Source: Treponema sp. (GTDB taxonomy: Bacteria; Spirochaetota; Spirochaetia; Treponematales; Breznakiellaceae). Taken from it: a DNA stretch of 32,652 nucleotides. The DNA lies in assembly GCA_031272575.1 (NCBI GenBank), contig JAISTO010000171.1, forward strand, positions 1 through 32,652, written 5' to 3'. Under the pieces are notes generated by a model, which made no database searches, was not told the origin of the DNA, and saw nothing but the letters and a program-made list of their open reading frames with translations. The position numbers and the translations under genes were made by a program. Numbering within the stretch: position 1 is the stretch's first letter; every line of letters starts with the position of its first letter. Positions 18,536-26,936 of this stretch are shown here, piece after piece.

Positions 18536-19246
18536 ATGGAAGAAAAGGCGCAGGAAACCGAAGCCGCCGTGGACACGGCCGCGGAAGCGGTTTCCGAAAT
18601 AAAAGGCGAAGCGTGGAGCCCCGAGGGGAGCGGCCTCGTAGAGGCGGAAGCCCTCCAGGACACCGACACGAGCGCGGCCGCGGGGGGCGGAGGCCGCGAC
18701 CGGGGCGGGCGCAAGCGCGGGCGCGACCGGCATGGCCGCAGAGACCGCGACCGCGACGACGGCCCGAAGGACGACTACGTCGAAAAACTCGTCAAACTGA
18801 ACCGCACCGCCAAGGTGGTCAAGGGCGGGCGCAGGTTCAGTTTCTCGGCCCTTACCGTCATTGGTGACAAAAAGGGGAGCGTCGGCTACGGCTTCGGCAA
18901 GGCGAACGATGTGTCCGAGGCGATACGCAAGAGCGTCGAAAAGGCGAAGCGGAACATGATCACCCTGCCGATCAAAAACGGTACCATACCGCACGAGATC
19001 ATCGGCGAGTTCAAGGCCTCGCGGGTGCTCCTGAAGCCGGCCTGTTCCGGCACGGGCATCATCGCGGGGGGGCCGGTGCGGGCCATTATGGAAGCGGGGG
19101 GCATTACCGACGTGCTCTCGAAGTCCCTGGGGGCCTCGAGCCAGTACAATGTGGTGAAGGCGGCCTTCGAGGGCATCGGCAGGATGATGGACGCCCGCAA
19201 GACGGCGCATAACCGCTGCCGGCCGCTGAAGGATATGTGGGGGTAG
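18536..19246 (+). CDS. rpsE: 30S ribosomal protein S5 with a long N-terminal extension
   Basis: 236 residues against about 165-175 normally. The conserved core begins near residue 81 (YVEKLVKLNRTAKVVKGG) and is complete, including the SFSALTVIGD fold and GTGIIAGGPVRAIME. The first ~80 residues are low complexity: an acidic, Ala-rich stretch (1-49), then a Gly/Arg/Asp-rich stretch (50-80). S5 helps decoding and mRNA unwinding at the entry channel. AGGAGAAGG just before ATG 18536 supports this start, so the extension is probably made. No start with a good SD is seen at the core. Confidence 0.96.
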   Translation: MEEKAQETEAAVDTAAEAVSEIKGEAWSPEGSGLVEAEALQDTDTSAAAGGGGRDRGGRKRGRDRHGRRDRDRDDGPKDDYVEKLVKLNRTAKVVKGGRRFSFSALTVIGDKKGSVGYGFGKANDVSEAIRKSVEKAKRNMITLPIKNGTIPHEIIGEFKASRVLLKPACSGTGIIAGGPVRAIMEAGGITDVLSKSLGASSQYNVVKAAFEGIGRMMDARKTAHNRCRPLKDMWG

Positions 19247-19249
19247 GGC

Positions 19250-19462
19250 ATGGCAAAGAAAACACAAAGCGCTGCTGCGGCCGCGCCCGCCAGGAAGATC
19301 ACGGTGCGCCTCGTGCGCAGCCTCATCGGGAGGCCGCCGCGGCAGCGGGCGACCGTGCGCTCACTCGGGCTGCGCAAGATCGGCTCCAGCCGCGAGCACG
19401 AGGCCAGTCCTGCCGTGCTTGGCATGGTCAAGGCCGTCTCCCACCTGGTAACGGTGGAATAA
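19250..19462 (+). CDS. rpmD: 50S ribosomal protein L30
   Basis: 70 residues. The core starts at [30 protein letters not shown], the L30 signature. About 14 Ala-rich residues precede it, a smaller version of the tails seen on its neighbours. It starts 3 nt after the rpsE stop. Confidence 0.95.
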   Translation: MAKKTQSAAAAAPARKITVRLVRSLIGRPPRQRATVRSLGLRKIGSSREHEASPAVLGMVKAVSHLVTVE

Positions 19463-19474
19463 GGGGAATGCGGG

Positions 19475-20137
19475 ATGCACGATTATGATTTGCACGCCCC
19501 TGAGGGCGCGAACCGGCGTAAACGGATCATCGGGCGGGGCCAGGGCTCGGGCCGCGGCACCACCGCAGGCAAGGGTAACAAGGGCCAGAAGGCCCGCTCC
19601 GGGGGCAAAACCTACGTGGGCTTCGAAGGGGGGCAGATGCCCCTGTACCGCAGGCTGGCGCAGCGGGGCTTTTCAAACTATCCCTTTAAGAAGACCTGGG
19701 AAATCGTCAGCCTCGGCACGATAGACCGCGTTTTCGCGGCGGGCGAGACGGTGAACCGGGCGACGCTGGCGGCGAAGCGGGTGCTGAAAAAGGCCGTCCG
19801 CGTAAAGGTGCTGAGCGACGGCGCCCTGACGAAGGCGCTCCACTTCGACGTCGAGGCGATCTCGGCGAAGGCGGCGGAGAAGGTGAAGGCCGCGGGGGGC
19901 ACGGTGGCGCGCGATCCGGCAGCGGCGAAGGCGGCCGCGGCGAAACCGGCGGCAAAGCCGCAGGCAGAGCCGGAAAAGGCGGCGCCCGCGGCGGAAGCCG
20001 CGGCAAAGCAGGAAAAGGCAGCGCCCGCGGCGGAGGCAGCGGCAAAGCCGGAAAAGGCAGCGCCCGTGGCGGAAGCCGCGGCAAAGCCGGAGGCGGCGAA
20101 GGCAGCGGCCTCGGCTGTCCCTGAGGAAAAGGGGTAA
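19475..20137 (+). CDS. rplO: 50S ribosomal protein L15 with a repetitive C-terminal tail
   Basis: 220 residues against about 145-150 normally. The core (to about residue 147) has the glycine-rich RGQGSGRGTTAGKGNKGQKAR segment and the L15 fold. Residues 148-220 are an Ala/Lys/Pro/Glu tail with three near-identical 13-residue units (consensus EKAAPAAEAAAKP) at about 168-206. L15 is a late-assembly 50S protein. The tail is probably flexible and of unknown function. The gene ends 2 nt before secY. Confidence 0.95.
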   Translation: MHDYDLHAPEGANRRKRIIGRGQGSGRGTTAGKGNKGQKARSGGKTYVGFEGGQMPLYRRLAQRGFSNYPFKKTWEIVSLGTIDRVFAAGETVNRATLAAKRVLKKAVRVKVLSDGALTKALHFDVEAISAKAAEKVKAAGGTVARDPAAAKAAAAKPAAKPQAEPEKAAPAAEAAAKQEKAAPAAEAAAKPEKAAPVAEAAAKPEAAKAAASAVPEEKG

Positions 20138-20139
20138 GC

Positions 20140-21468
20140 ATGGCAAATCCACTGATTGGGGTTTTTAGAGTAAAGGAACTGCGGGAACGGATACTCTTCA
20201 CCGTTCTTATGCTGGCGGTCTTCCGCATAGGGGCGGTGATCCCGATACCGGGGATCAACGTCCGCGAACTCACCGCGTATTTCCAGTCGATGCAGAATTC
20301 GGGAAACGCCATCGTGGATTACCTCGACTTCTTCGCGGGCGGCGCGTTCTCGAACTTCTCCGTGTTCATGCTGGGGATTATGCCCTACATCTCAATGTCG
20401 ATCATCATGCAACTGTTGATCATCGTGTTCCCCAAACTGAAAAAGATTTCGCAGGAGGAGGGGGGCCGCAAGAAAATCCAGATGTACCAGCGGGTCGGCA
20501 CCGTGGCGGTCTGTCTAATCCAGTCCTTCGCGGTAACCCAGTACGCGCAGCGCATATCCCGCGAGGTGGAAAACCTCCTGTCCATGGGCATGGTCTCCTT
20601 CACCATCATCGCCATTTTGACGGTGACGACGGGCACCATGTTCCTTATGTGGATAGGGGAACAGATTACCCAGCGGGGCATAGGGAACGGCATCTCGCTC
20701 CTCATCTTCGCGGGGATCGTGGCGCGGCTCCCCAACGCGATCTGGGAACTCTTCGGCAGGGTGCGGAGCGGGGACCTCAACCTCGTCTTCGTCATCGTTG
20801 TGTTCGTCATGTTCGTGGCGGTGGTTACCCTGGTCGTGTTTGAACAGCAGGGGCAGCGCAAGATTCAGGTGAACTACGCCAAGCGGGTCGTGGGCCGCAA
20901 GATGTACGGGGCGCAGAACACGTACATCCCCTTCAAGATCAACCCGTCGGGGGTGATACCGGTCATCTTCGCCTCGTCGATACTCACCTTCCCGCTGCAG
21001 ATTGCGCAGACCCTGGGGGGGAACATCGGCTGGCTCGCGCGCGTGTCGAATGCGCTGAGCCCGCAGGGCTGGCTCTACAACATCCTCTACGTGCTGTTGA
21101 TCATCTTCTTCGCGTACTTCTACACCCAGGTAACGCTGAACCCCATCGAGATCGCGAAAAACATACGGGAAAACGGCGGTTCTATCCCCGGCATACGGTC
21201 GGAAAACATCGAGCAGTACCTCACGAAAATCCTGAACCGCATCGTGCTTCCCGGCTCGCTCTACCTCGCGCTGATCGCGGTGATACCAACAATCATCCAG
21301 CACCTGTTCAACTTCCCGTCCTCCATATCGTACCTTATGGGCGGCACGAGCCTGTTGATTCTGGTGGGGGTAGACCTGGATACGATGAGTCAGGTGGAGG
21401 GGCTCTTGAAGATGCACCACCACGAGGGCCTGACGCGGCATGGCCGCTTAAAGGGAAGAAACCTGTAG
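20140..21468 (+). CDS. secY: Preprotein translocase subunit SecY
   Basis: 442 residues with ten predicted membrane helices. SecY is the channel of the Sec translocon in the inner membrane. The first helix region (LAVFRIGAVIPIPGIN), the plug/helix 2a area (FFAGGAFSNFSVFMLGIMPYISMSIIMQLL) and the cytosolic loop near RGIGNGISLLIF are conserved. It follows rplO directly, as is common. Confidence 0.98.
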   Translation: MANPLIGVFRVKELRERILFTVLMLAVFRIGAVIPIPGINVRELTAYFQSMQNSGNAIVDYLDFFAGGAFSNFSVFMLGIMPYISMSIIMQLLIIVFPKLKKISQEEGGRKKIQMYQRVGTVAVCLIQSFAVTQYAQRISREVENLLSMGMVSFTIIAILTVTTGTMFLMWIGEQITQRGIGNGISLLIFAGIVARLPNAIWELFGRVRSGDLNLVFVIVVFVMFVAVVTLVVFEQQGQRKIQVNYAKRVVGRKMYGAQNTYIPFKINPSGVIPVIFASSILTFPLQIAQTLGGNIGWLARVSNALSPQGWLYNILYVLLIIFFAYFYTQVTLNPIEIAKNIRENGGSIPGIRSENIEQYLTKILNRIVLPGSLYLALIAVIPTIIQHLFNFPSSISYLMGGTSLLILVGVDLDTMSQVEGLLKMHHHEGLTRHGRLKGRNL

Positions 21469-21485
21469 CGGCGGCTGCGGGCCTC

Positions 21486-21514
21486 TTGACTAAAATGGCG
21501 TGAATTGTTTTAAT
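21486..21514 (+). promoter_or_regulatory. Internal promoter for the alpha operon (rpmJ onward)
   Basis: TTGACT (21486-21491), 17 nt and TTTAAT (21509-21514) in the 99-bp gap after secY. Transcription would begin near 21521, inside the first leader dyad. Confidence 0.65.
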
Positions 21515-21516
21515 AG

Positions 21517-21553
21517 GTATCCCGTAGGGATACTATTATCCTGTAAGGGATAA
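21517..21553 (+). promoter_or_regulatory. Tandem dyads in the alpha-operon leader
   Basis: Two similar short hairpins follow each other: GTATCCC/GGGATAC (21517-21523/21527-21533, 3-nt loop) and TTATCC/GGATAA (21536-21541/21548-21553, 6-nt loop). The second ends just before the AGGGAG ribosome-binding site (21556-21561) of rpmJ. In other bacteria S4 represses this operon by binding such a leader; that role is inferred. Confidence 0.55.
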
Positions 21554-21567
21554 AAAGGGAGATAAGG

Positions 21568-21681
21568 ATGAAAGTCCGAACGAGCGTAAAGCCTATTTGC
21601 GACAAATGCAAGGTGATCAAACGGCACGGGATAATCCGCATCGTGTGCCAGAATCCCAAGCATAAGCAAAAGCAAGGGTAG
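21568..21681 (+). CDS. rpmJ: 50S ribosomal protein L36, zinc type
   Basis: 37 residues, [20 protein letters not shown] and onward. The zinc ligands Cys11, Cys14, Cys27 and His32 are all present, making this the zinc-binding form. AGGGAG lies 6 nt before the ATG. It leads the rpmJ-rpsM-rpsK-rpsD-rpoA-rplQ group. adk, map and infA, which precede rpmJ in many bacteria, are missing, as in other spirochaetes. Confidence 0.97.
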   Translation: MKVRTSVKPICDKCKVIKRHGIIRIVCQNPKHKQKQG

Positions 21682-21686
21682 GGTGT

Positions 21687-22052
21687 ATGGCGCGTCTTGT
21701 GGGAGTTGACCTCCCGAATAAGCACGTGAACATTGCGCTTACCTACATCTTCGGGATCGGCAGGTCGAGCGCGGACACGATCTGCGAAAAAACGAAGATC
21801 GATCCCCTGCGCAAGATCAACGATCTGTCGCAGGAGGAATTGGGGGCTCTCCGCAGTGTGATCGAGGGGGATTACAAGGTCGAGGGCCGGCTCAGAACCG
21901 AGGTGGCTCTGAACATAAAGCGTCTCATGGATATAGGCTGCTACCGCGGCCTGCGCCATAGGAAGGGTCTGCCTCTGCGTGGACAGAGGACGCGGACGAA
22001 CGCCCGCACCCGAAAAGGCAAGCGGAAGACCGTGGCCGGAAAGAAAAAGTAG
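21687..22052 (+). CDS. rpsM: 30S ribosomal protein S13
   Basis: 121 residues. S13 bridges the 30S head to the 50S subunit. [24 protein letters not shown] and the [25 protein letters not shown] tail are classic. It starts 5 nt after rpmJ. Confidence 0.98.
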   Translation: MARLVGVDLPNKHVNIALTYIFGIGRSSADTICEKTKIDPLRKINDLSQEELGALRSVIEGDYKVEGRLRTEVALNIKRLMDIGCYRGLRHRKGLPLRGQRTRTNARTRKGKRKTVAGKKK

Positions 22053-22061
22053 GCGGGAAAC

Positions 22062-22099
22062 ACGGCAGGGGGCATACAGTGCGCCCTTTTGCCGTTTTT
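22062..22099 (+). terminator. Attenuator-like hairpin between rpsM and rpsK
   Basis: ACGGCA/TGCCGT (22062-22067/22090-22095) encloses a GGGC/GCCC stem (22070-22073/22083-22086) and is followed by T5 (22095-22099). It looks like an intrinsic terminator in the 86-bp gap inside the operon, probably partial, since essential genes follow. Confidence 0.55.
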
Positions 22100-22138
22100 C
22101 CGGTCTGCTTGCGCTGCTGCGCTTAGAACGGAGGAGTC

Positions 22139-22531
22139 GTGGCTGGCACGAACAAGAACACAAAGAAACGAAAAGAAAAAAAGTCGGTGTATGAAGGCAA
22201 CGTCTACATTCAGGCGACCTACAACAACACGATTGTGACGATCACCGACCTGCGGGGGAACGCGGTGTCGTGGGCGAGTTCCGGCGGGCTGGGCTTCCGG
22301 GGGGCGAAGAAGTCGACGCCCTTCGCGGCCCAGACCGTCACGGAAACGGCGGCGCAGAAGGCGCTGCAGGCGGGCCTGCGGGAGGTGCACGTGTACGTGA
22401 AAGGCCCCGGAATGGGACGGGAGTCCGCTATACGCCAACTCGGCGTGATGGGGATAAAGGTGCGCTCGATCAACGATGTGACACCCATTCCGCACAACGG
22501 GTGCAGGCCGCCCAAGACGCGGCGCATTTAG
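22139..22531 (+). CDS. rpsK: 30S ribosomal protein S11
   Basis: 130 residues from a GTG start at 22139 with ACGGAGGAG just upstream. S11 forms the platform of the 30S subunit. The core ([20 protein letters not shown]) and the C-terminal [17 protein letters not shown] are conserved. Confidence 0.97.
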   Translation: MAGTNKNTKKRKEKKSVYEGNVYIQATYNNTIVTITDLRGNAVSWASSGGLGFRGAKKSTPFAAQTVTETAAQKALQAGLREVHVYVKGPGMGRESAIRQLGVMGIKVRSINDVTPIPHNGCRPPKTRRI

Positions 22532-22540
22532 GGAGTATTT

Positions 22541-23176
22541 ATGGCGCGATATACTGGTCCCGTATGCCGGCTCTGCCGCACGGAACAGAAAAAGTTGATG
22601 CTGAAGGGGGAGCGCTGCAAAAGCGGCAAATGCCCCATTTCGCGGAAACTGCCCCCTCCGGGCAAGGACCCGAAGGTCAGGCCTGGCAAGAGATCCGACT
22701 ACGGGCTCCAACTGCGGGAAAAGCAGCGGCTCAGGCGGATCTACGGTATGCAGGAGAAGCAGTTTCACCTCTTCTTCGAGCGGGCGTTGCGTATGCCAGG
22801 CATTACCGGCGAAAACCTCTTTCTGCTGCTCGAGCGCAGGCTCGACAACACGGTGTACCGTCTGCACTTTGCGGTAAGCCGCGCGCAGGCGAGGCAATTG
22901 GTACTGCATGGGCACGTGCGGGTCAACGGGAAACGGGTGGATATCCCCTCGTTTCTGGTGAAACCCGGGGACAGCATCGAAATTGACGAAAAGAGCAAAC
23001 CGTTGGCGATCATAAAAGACGCGCTGAAGGAGTACGGCAGGTCCGGGGTGATGCCCTGGCTCTCGCTCGATCCGGACGCGTTGAAAGGCGTGTTCCTTGC
23101 CGCGCCGCGGCGCGGCGACATCACCGATCTGATGGACATCAAGGAGCAGATGGTCGTCGAATTCTATTCGAAATAG
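22541..23176 (+). CDS. rpsD: 30S ribosomal protein S4
   Basis: 211 residues. S4 starts 16S assembly and, in E. coli, represses the alpha operon. The N-terminal domain has a zinc-type CRLC...CKSGKC cysteine cluster (residues 9-31). The S4 RNA-binding domain is at about 98-160 (RLDNTVYRLHFAVSRAQARQLVLHGHV). Confidence 0.98.
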   Translation: MARYTGPVCRLCRTEQKKLMLKGERCKSGKCPISRKLPPPGKDPKVRPGKRSDYGLQLREKQRLRRIYGMQEKQFHLFFERALRMPGITGENLFLLLERRLDNTVYRLHFAVSRAQARQLVLHGHVRVNGKRVDIPSFLVKPGDSIEIDEKSKPLAIIKDALKEYGRSGVMPWLSLDPDALKGVFLAAPRRGDITDLMDIKEQMVVEFYSK

Positions 23177-23238
23177 GCTTCCCGTTATGCGGTCTGCCGG
23201 AAACGGCGGGCGGCGGAAAGCCGGCTTAAGGAGTTGAA

Positions 23239-24294
23239 ATGGCCCGGAAAAACCTTCTAAAAGGATTCAAACGACCAAAAGGTCTTACGTTTGAGCACGG
23301 CGAACTTAAGGCCAACTATGGAAAGTTCGTTGCTTCGCCCTTTGAACCAGGTTTCGGCGCTACCGTGGGGAACACACTGCGAAGGGTGCTCCTTTCCTCC
23401 ATTCAGGGCTACGCGATTACGGCGGTGAAGCTCACCACCTACAGCGCTGATGGGGGGCCCCACATCGTTTCAAGCGAGTTTGAAACGGTAGACGACATCG
23501 TGGAAGATACTCTCGAGGTGCTGAACAACCTCAAGCAGGTGCGGGTAAAACTGCCCGGCGACGCGGAAGAGGGGGTGTTTCTGTACGAGTGGACGGGGAA
23601 GCGGGAGGTCACGAGCGACGACTTCGCGCGCCCGGAGCACATCGAGGTGTTGAGCCCGGACCAGCACATCATGACTCTTGCCGAGGGCGCGAAGGTCGAG
23701 GTGGAGATTCAGGTGAATCTGGGCCGCGGCTATGTGCCCTCGGATACGAACGACCGCTACATCGAGGTGATCGGCACCATTCCGATGGATGCGATCTTCT
23801 CGCCGGTAAAACGGGTAAAGTACGCGGTCGAGCCTTGCCGTGTGGGGCAGCGTAACGATTACGACAAACTCGTGCTCGAAGTCTGGACGGACGGTACCGT
23901 GCGGCCGGACGAGGCGCTGGCGGAGGCGGCAAAAATCGCCAAGGAGCACTTTTCGGTCTTTATCAATTTTGATGAAGACAGTCTGGGCGATCTCGACGAT
24001 TTTGACGAGGATGACGACCGTATACGGAAAATCCTCAACACGCCTGTCGAGGAACTGGAACTGTCGGTACGTTCGTCAAACTGCCTGAAAAACGCGAACA
24101 TCAAGGTGCTGGGCGAACTGATCCGCAAGAGCGAGGACGATATCACCAAGACGCGGAACTTCGGCAAGAAGTCCTTGCAGGAGATCAAGGAAAAACTGCG
24201 GGAGTGGGGCCTTGACCTGGGGATTACCGATCTGGGCACCATACGGGACGCGGTAAAGATCGTTGCCGATAAGGATGGGGAAGATGAAGCATAG
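23239..24294 (+). CDS. rpoA: DNA-directed RNA polymerase subunit alpha
   Basis: 351 residues. The N-terminal assembly domain includes [24 protein letters not shown]. An acidic linker ([16 protein letters not shown], about residues 246-261) is longer and more charged than in E. coli. The C-terminal domain (about 268-330) has the helix-hairpin-helix ending [17 protein letters not shown] that binds UP-elements and activators. AAGGAG lies before the ATG. That alphaCTD is intact fits the A/T-rich upstream elements seen in this window. Confidence 0.98.
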   Translation: MARKNLLKGFKRPKGLTFEHGELKANYGKFVASPFEPGFGATVGNTLRRVLLSSIQGYAITAVKLTTYSADGGPHIVSSEFETVDDIVEDTLEVLNNLKQVRVKLPGDAEEGVFLYEWTGKREVTSDDFARPEHIEVLSPDQHIMTLAEGAKVEVEIQVNLGRGYVPSDTNDRYIEVIGTIPMDAIFSPVKRVKYAVEPCRVGQRNDYDKLVLEVWTDGTVRPDEALAEAAKIAKEHFSVFINFDEDSLGDLDDFDEDDDRIRKILNTPVEELELSVRSSNCLKNANIKVLGELIRKSEDDITKTRNFGKKSLQEIKEKLREWGLDLGITDLGTIRDAVKIVADKDGEDEA

Positions 24295-24853
24295 AAGGGG
24301 GTTCAATCCTCTCGAAAGGATGTCCGCACACCGGAAGGCGCTGCACCGCAGCATGGTGACCTCGCTTTTCCGTTACGAGCGGATACGGACGACAAAGGCA
24401 AAGGCGCTCGCGGTGCGGCGGAGCGCGGAGCGGTTGATCACCCGCGCAAAGGCGGACACCGTGCATAACCGGCGCATCGTGTCGGCACGGCTTTTCGACG
24501 AAGGCATCGTTGCGAAGCTCTTTACCGACATCGGCCCGCGTATGCTTGAGCGGCCGGGCGGCTACACCCGCATTCTCAAATTGGGCGAGCGCGCCGGGGA
24601 CGCGGCTGAAATCGTCATCCTCGAACTGGTGGATTACCAGTTGAAAGAGGAAAGCGCCGAGGATAAAAAGGCCCGCAAGCAGGAAAAAAAGGCCGCGGCG
24701 AAGTCCAAAGACAAGGACGACAAAAAGGCGCGGGCCGGCCGGTCGGGCGGCAAGCGCGCCGACCGGGACGCGGGCGGCAAGAAGGAAAAGGCAGTGGAAA
24801 AAGCCCCTGAAAAAGCGGGCATCTATAGGAGAGGCTATGTCGAAGGCGCATAG
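24284..24853 (+). CDS. rplQ: 50S ribosomal protein L17 with a lysine-rich C-terminal tail
   Basis: 189 residues from ATG 24284 ([12 protein letters not shown]), the universal L17 start; 7 more in-frame codons upstream are unlikely. It overlaps rpoA by 11 bp. The core ends near residue 120. The remaining ~69 residues are Lys/Ala/Asp/Glu-rich and highly charged. L17 sits near the tunnel exit. The end overlaps the next gene by 17 bp. Confidence 0.96.
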   Translation: MKHRRGFNPLERMSAHRKALHRSMVTSLFRYERIRTTKAKALAVRRSAERLITRAKADTVHNRRIVSARLFDEGIVAKLFTDIGPRMLERPGGYTRILKLGERAGDAAEIVILELVDYQLKEESAEDKKARKQEKKAAAKSKDKDDKKARAGRSGGKRADRDAGGKKEKAVEKAPEKAGIYRRGYVEGA

Positions 24854-25358
24854 AGGCAAGGGCATAAAGGAATTGCCCGCGCGGGGGAGGGGAGTATGCC
24901 CCCTTTGCAAGCGGACCGGCGTGAAGGCGCTCTACGAGCAGGAACTCGAAGGCCAGAAACTGAAGATCTGCAAGATCTGCAAGGCCACTCTGAAGCACGG
25001 CAAGCGCCGCCCGGAGGAAACGCCCGCGGCGGAACCCGTGGTGAAGGCCGCCGCCGCGAAGCCGGCGCCCGCCGAGCCGGTCGTTGCGCCTCCCATCCCC
25101 GTGGAGCCGGCCGCGGCGCCGGAGACGCCGCCCGCCGCCGAGGCAGCGCCTGAGGCAGCAGCGTCCGTGGCGGCGCCTGTCGCCGAGTCGGCGCCGGCGG
25201 ACGGGGTTGCCCCTGCGGAAGAGGCCGCGCCTGCGGACGGGGCTGCGCCCGCGGACGGGGCCGCGCCTGCGGATGGGGTTGCGCCTGCGGATGAGGCGGC
25301 GCCCGCGGACGGGGCGGCGCCGGCGGACGGGGCGGCGCCTGCGGACGGGGCGGCGTAA
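24837..25358 (+). CDS. Small zinc-ribbon protein with hexapeptide-repeat tail
   Basis: 173 residues. Residues 1-57 are basic, with two cysteine pairs, CPLC (21, 24) and CKIC (45, 48), forming a probable zinc ribbon. Residues 60-173 are Ala/Pro/Glu/Asp low complexity and end in nine near-perfect hexapeptides of the form APADGA (25191-25352). It overlaps rplQ by 17 bp, so it is translated with ribosomal proteins. A role in ribosome or RNA binding is a guess from context. I do not recognise a named family. It has no signal peptide. Confidence 0.8.
   Translation: MSKAHRGKGIKELPARGRGVCPLCKRTGVKALYEQELEGQKLKICKICKATLKHGKRRPEETPAAEPVVKAAAAKPAPAEPVVAPPIPVEPAAAPETPPAAEAAPEAAASVAAPVAESAPADGVAPAEEAAPADGAAPADGAAPADGVAPADEAAPADGAAPADGAAPADGAA
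25191..25352 (+). repeat. 18-bp tandem repeat, nine units
   Basis: Nine in-frame copies encode [18 protein letters not shown] (2x), [12 protein letters not shown] and APADGA (3x). A 9-G run (25359-25367) follows the stop codon. Confidence 0.9.
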
Positions 25359-25421
25359 GGGGGGGGGCGGCTTGTCAGCTGAACGCCGCCTCTCGGCTGC
25401 TCACTCCATTGTGGGTTGATC

Positions 25422-25895
25422 ATGGTTGATTTGTTGGAGCGCATCGCTGAGGTGGGAAGCATGAATGCTGCCGGCCCCCACCTTTCCGATGTTGAAATTT
25501 TTAAGCCCTATTTCTCGTCCACAAAGGATGGGCAGAGTGTCTTAAACGAAGCTGACTTAGACCTTCAGGATGGTAATTGTACCCGGAGGGAAGTTATCAC
25601 TCGTTTTTTGCTTTTGAACGCGGTGCTCGATCAGGGGCCTGATATGGAGGGGGTCAGGCATTTGCTTGCGGACACCTTGAACCAGTTATACCGCAGGGAG
25701 CTTCGAATCCTGCATAAGCCCATTCGGTTTTTTCAGGAACTGGGAATAGCCATCGAAAAAATTGATGAAGTACACGAAGTGGTGCGCAAACTCCGGGAAC
25801 CCGAGTGGCAGAAATCAAACAAAACAACAAAGCTTTGCGCCGTGTGTGAGGCTCACAATACGCATCCAGAATGGATAGACAGGTATAGGACTTAA
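25422..25895 (+). CDS. Probable truncated restriction-type protein beside a DNA methyltransferase
   Basis: 157 residues from ATG 25422; a TTG two codons upstream is also in frame. The sequence includes LLLNAVLDQGPDMEGVR and LHKPIRFFQELGIAIEKIDEVHE. This resembles, from memory, the N-terminal part of a longer protein often paired with methyltransferases of the type found next door, so it may be a shortened restriction enzyme. The family match is unverified. After about residue 134 the resemblance ends, and no other frame continues it. It lies 3 nt before the methyltransferase gene in DNA that is clearly AT-richer than its surroundings. Confidence 0.6.
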   Translation: MVDLLERIAEVGSMNAAGPHLSDVEIFKPYFSSTKDGQSVLNEADLDLQDGNCTRREVITRFLLLNAVLDQGPDMEGVRHLLADTLNQLYRRELRILHKPIRFFQELGIAIEKIDEVHEVVRKLREPEWQKSNKTTKLCAVCEAHNTHPEWIDRYRT

Positions 25896-25898
25896 CCC

Positions 25899-26936
25899 AT
25901 GGCGATCAATCCTGATCTGTTTTATAATGATGATTGCATAAGCGGTGCACAAAAATATCTCAAAAATGATTCGATAGATTTGATGATCACCGATCCGCCT
26001 TACGGCATCGCGGGGAATACCCTGCACAAACACTATCATCGCGACGAAAGTAACGTCATTGACGGGTATGTTGAAATACCCTCGGCGGAATATCCGGCAT
26101 TTTCACAAAAATGGATACGCGAGGCAGAACGGGTGCTGCGGCCGGGAGGGAGCATATATATTGTCTCCGGGTGGACTCATCTGCGTCATATCCTCAATGC
26201 ATTGGCGGATACCAAATTGAAAGAGGTCAATCACATAATATGGAAATATAACTTTGGGGTGTATACGAGTCAAAAATATATTTCCTCACACTATCATATT
26301 TTATATTATGTGAAGCCTGGGGGTAAAAAAACGTTTAATACCTTTGCGTTTTTTTCAGATTCAGAAAAAACAGAAAACGGCGGCTCAGCCAATTATCTTG
26401 ATCGGGAAGATGTCTGGATACTAAACTGCGAGTACAAACCGGGGCAGATAAAAAATAAAAATGAACTGCCCCAAAAACTGCTGCAGAATCTAATTCTCTA
26501 TTCGAGCAATCCCGGGGATATGATTTGCGATTTTTTTCTGGGAAGTTTTAGTACCGCAAAATGCGCGTTTGCGCTTGGCCGCAATGCCTGCGGTTTTGAA
26601 ATAAACAAACAGGCTTTTGATTACCAGATGTCGCAGCTTGCGCATATTTCTTTTGGGAGCGATCTAAGCGAACTGCGGATTCCGCCCAAAAGTAAAGTAA
26701 TGAACCGTGGTAAAGCTTTGGCCGCGGAAGAAATTACGGCAATCGTAAAACATTATAATCACTGTTTGGGACAGGGCTGTACAAAAAGGCAGTCAGTTGA
26801 AAAGACCGCCGGCTTGGTTGGGAGGGGATACTGGTCTGTTCTGAACGTAATCGAAAAAAGGAGTCAAAATGAAAACAGCCCTCAGCATCGCGGGCTCGGA
26901 TTGTTCGGGCGGGGCGGGGATACAGGCGGATATTAA
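25899..26936 (+). CDS. Beta-class DNA methyltransferase (N6-adenine or N4-cytosine)
   Basis: 345 residues. Catalytic motif IV TDPPYG is near residues 31-36 and the SAM-binding motif I variant CDFFLGSFSTAKCAF near 210-224, so the order is motif IV-target domain-motif I (beta class). FEINKQAFDYQ follows. DPPY favours adenine. It probably protects sites of a type II system whose endonuclease may be the short gene upstream. The last 22 codons overlap the start of thiD and look like read-through, suggesting the original end was lost. AT-rich composition points to recent gain. Confidence 0.88.
   Translation: MAINPDLFYNDDCISGAQKYLKNDSIDLMITDPPYGIAGNTLHKHYHRDESNVIDGYVEIPSAEYPAFSQKWIREAERVLRPGGSIYIVSGWTHLRHILNALADTKLKEVNHIIWKYNFGVYTSQKYISSHYHILYYVKPGGKKTFNTFAFFSDSEKTENGGSANYLDREDVWILNCEYKPGQIKNKNELPQKLLQNLILYSSNPGDMICDFFLGSFSTAKCAFALGRNACGFEINKQAFDYQMSQLAHISFGSDLSELRIPPKSKVMNRGKALAAEEITAIVKHYNHCLGQGCTKRQSVEKTAGLVGRGYWSVLNVIEKRSQNENSPQHRGLGLFGRGGDTGGY

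Noticed and set aside
25191-25352. CRISPR-like array
   Set aside because: The 18-bp units are contiguous, in frame and have no spacers; they are a coding repeat.
25366-25390. Terminator after the zinc-ribbon gene
   Set aside because: GGCGGC/GCCGCC arms exist, but there is no T-run and the loop is 13 nt; not convincing.
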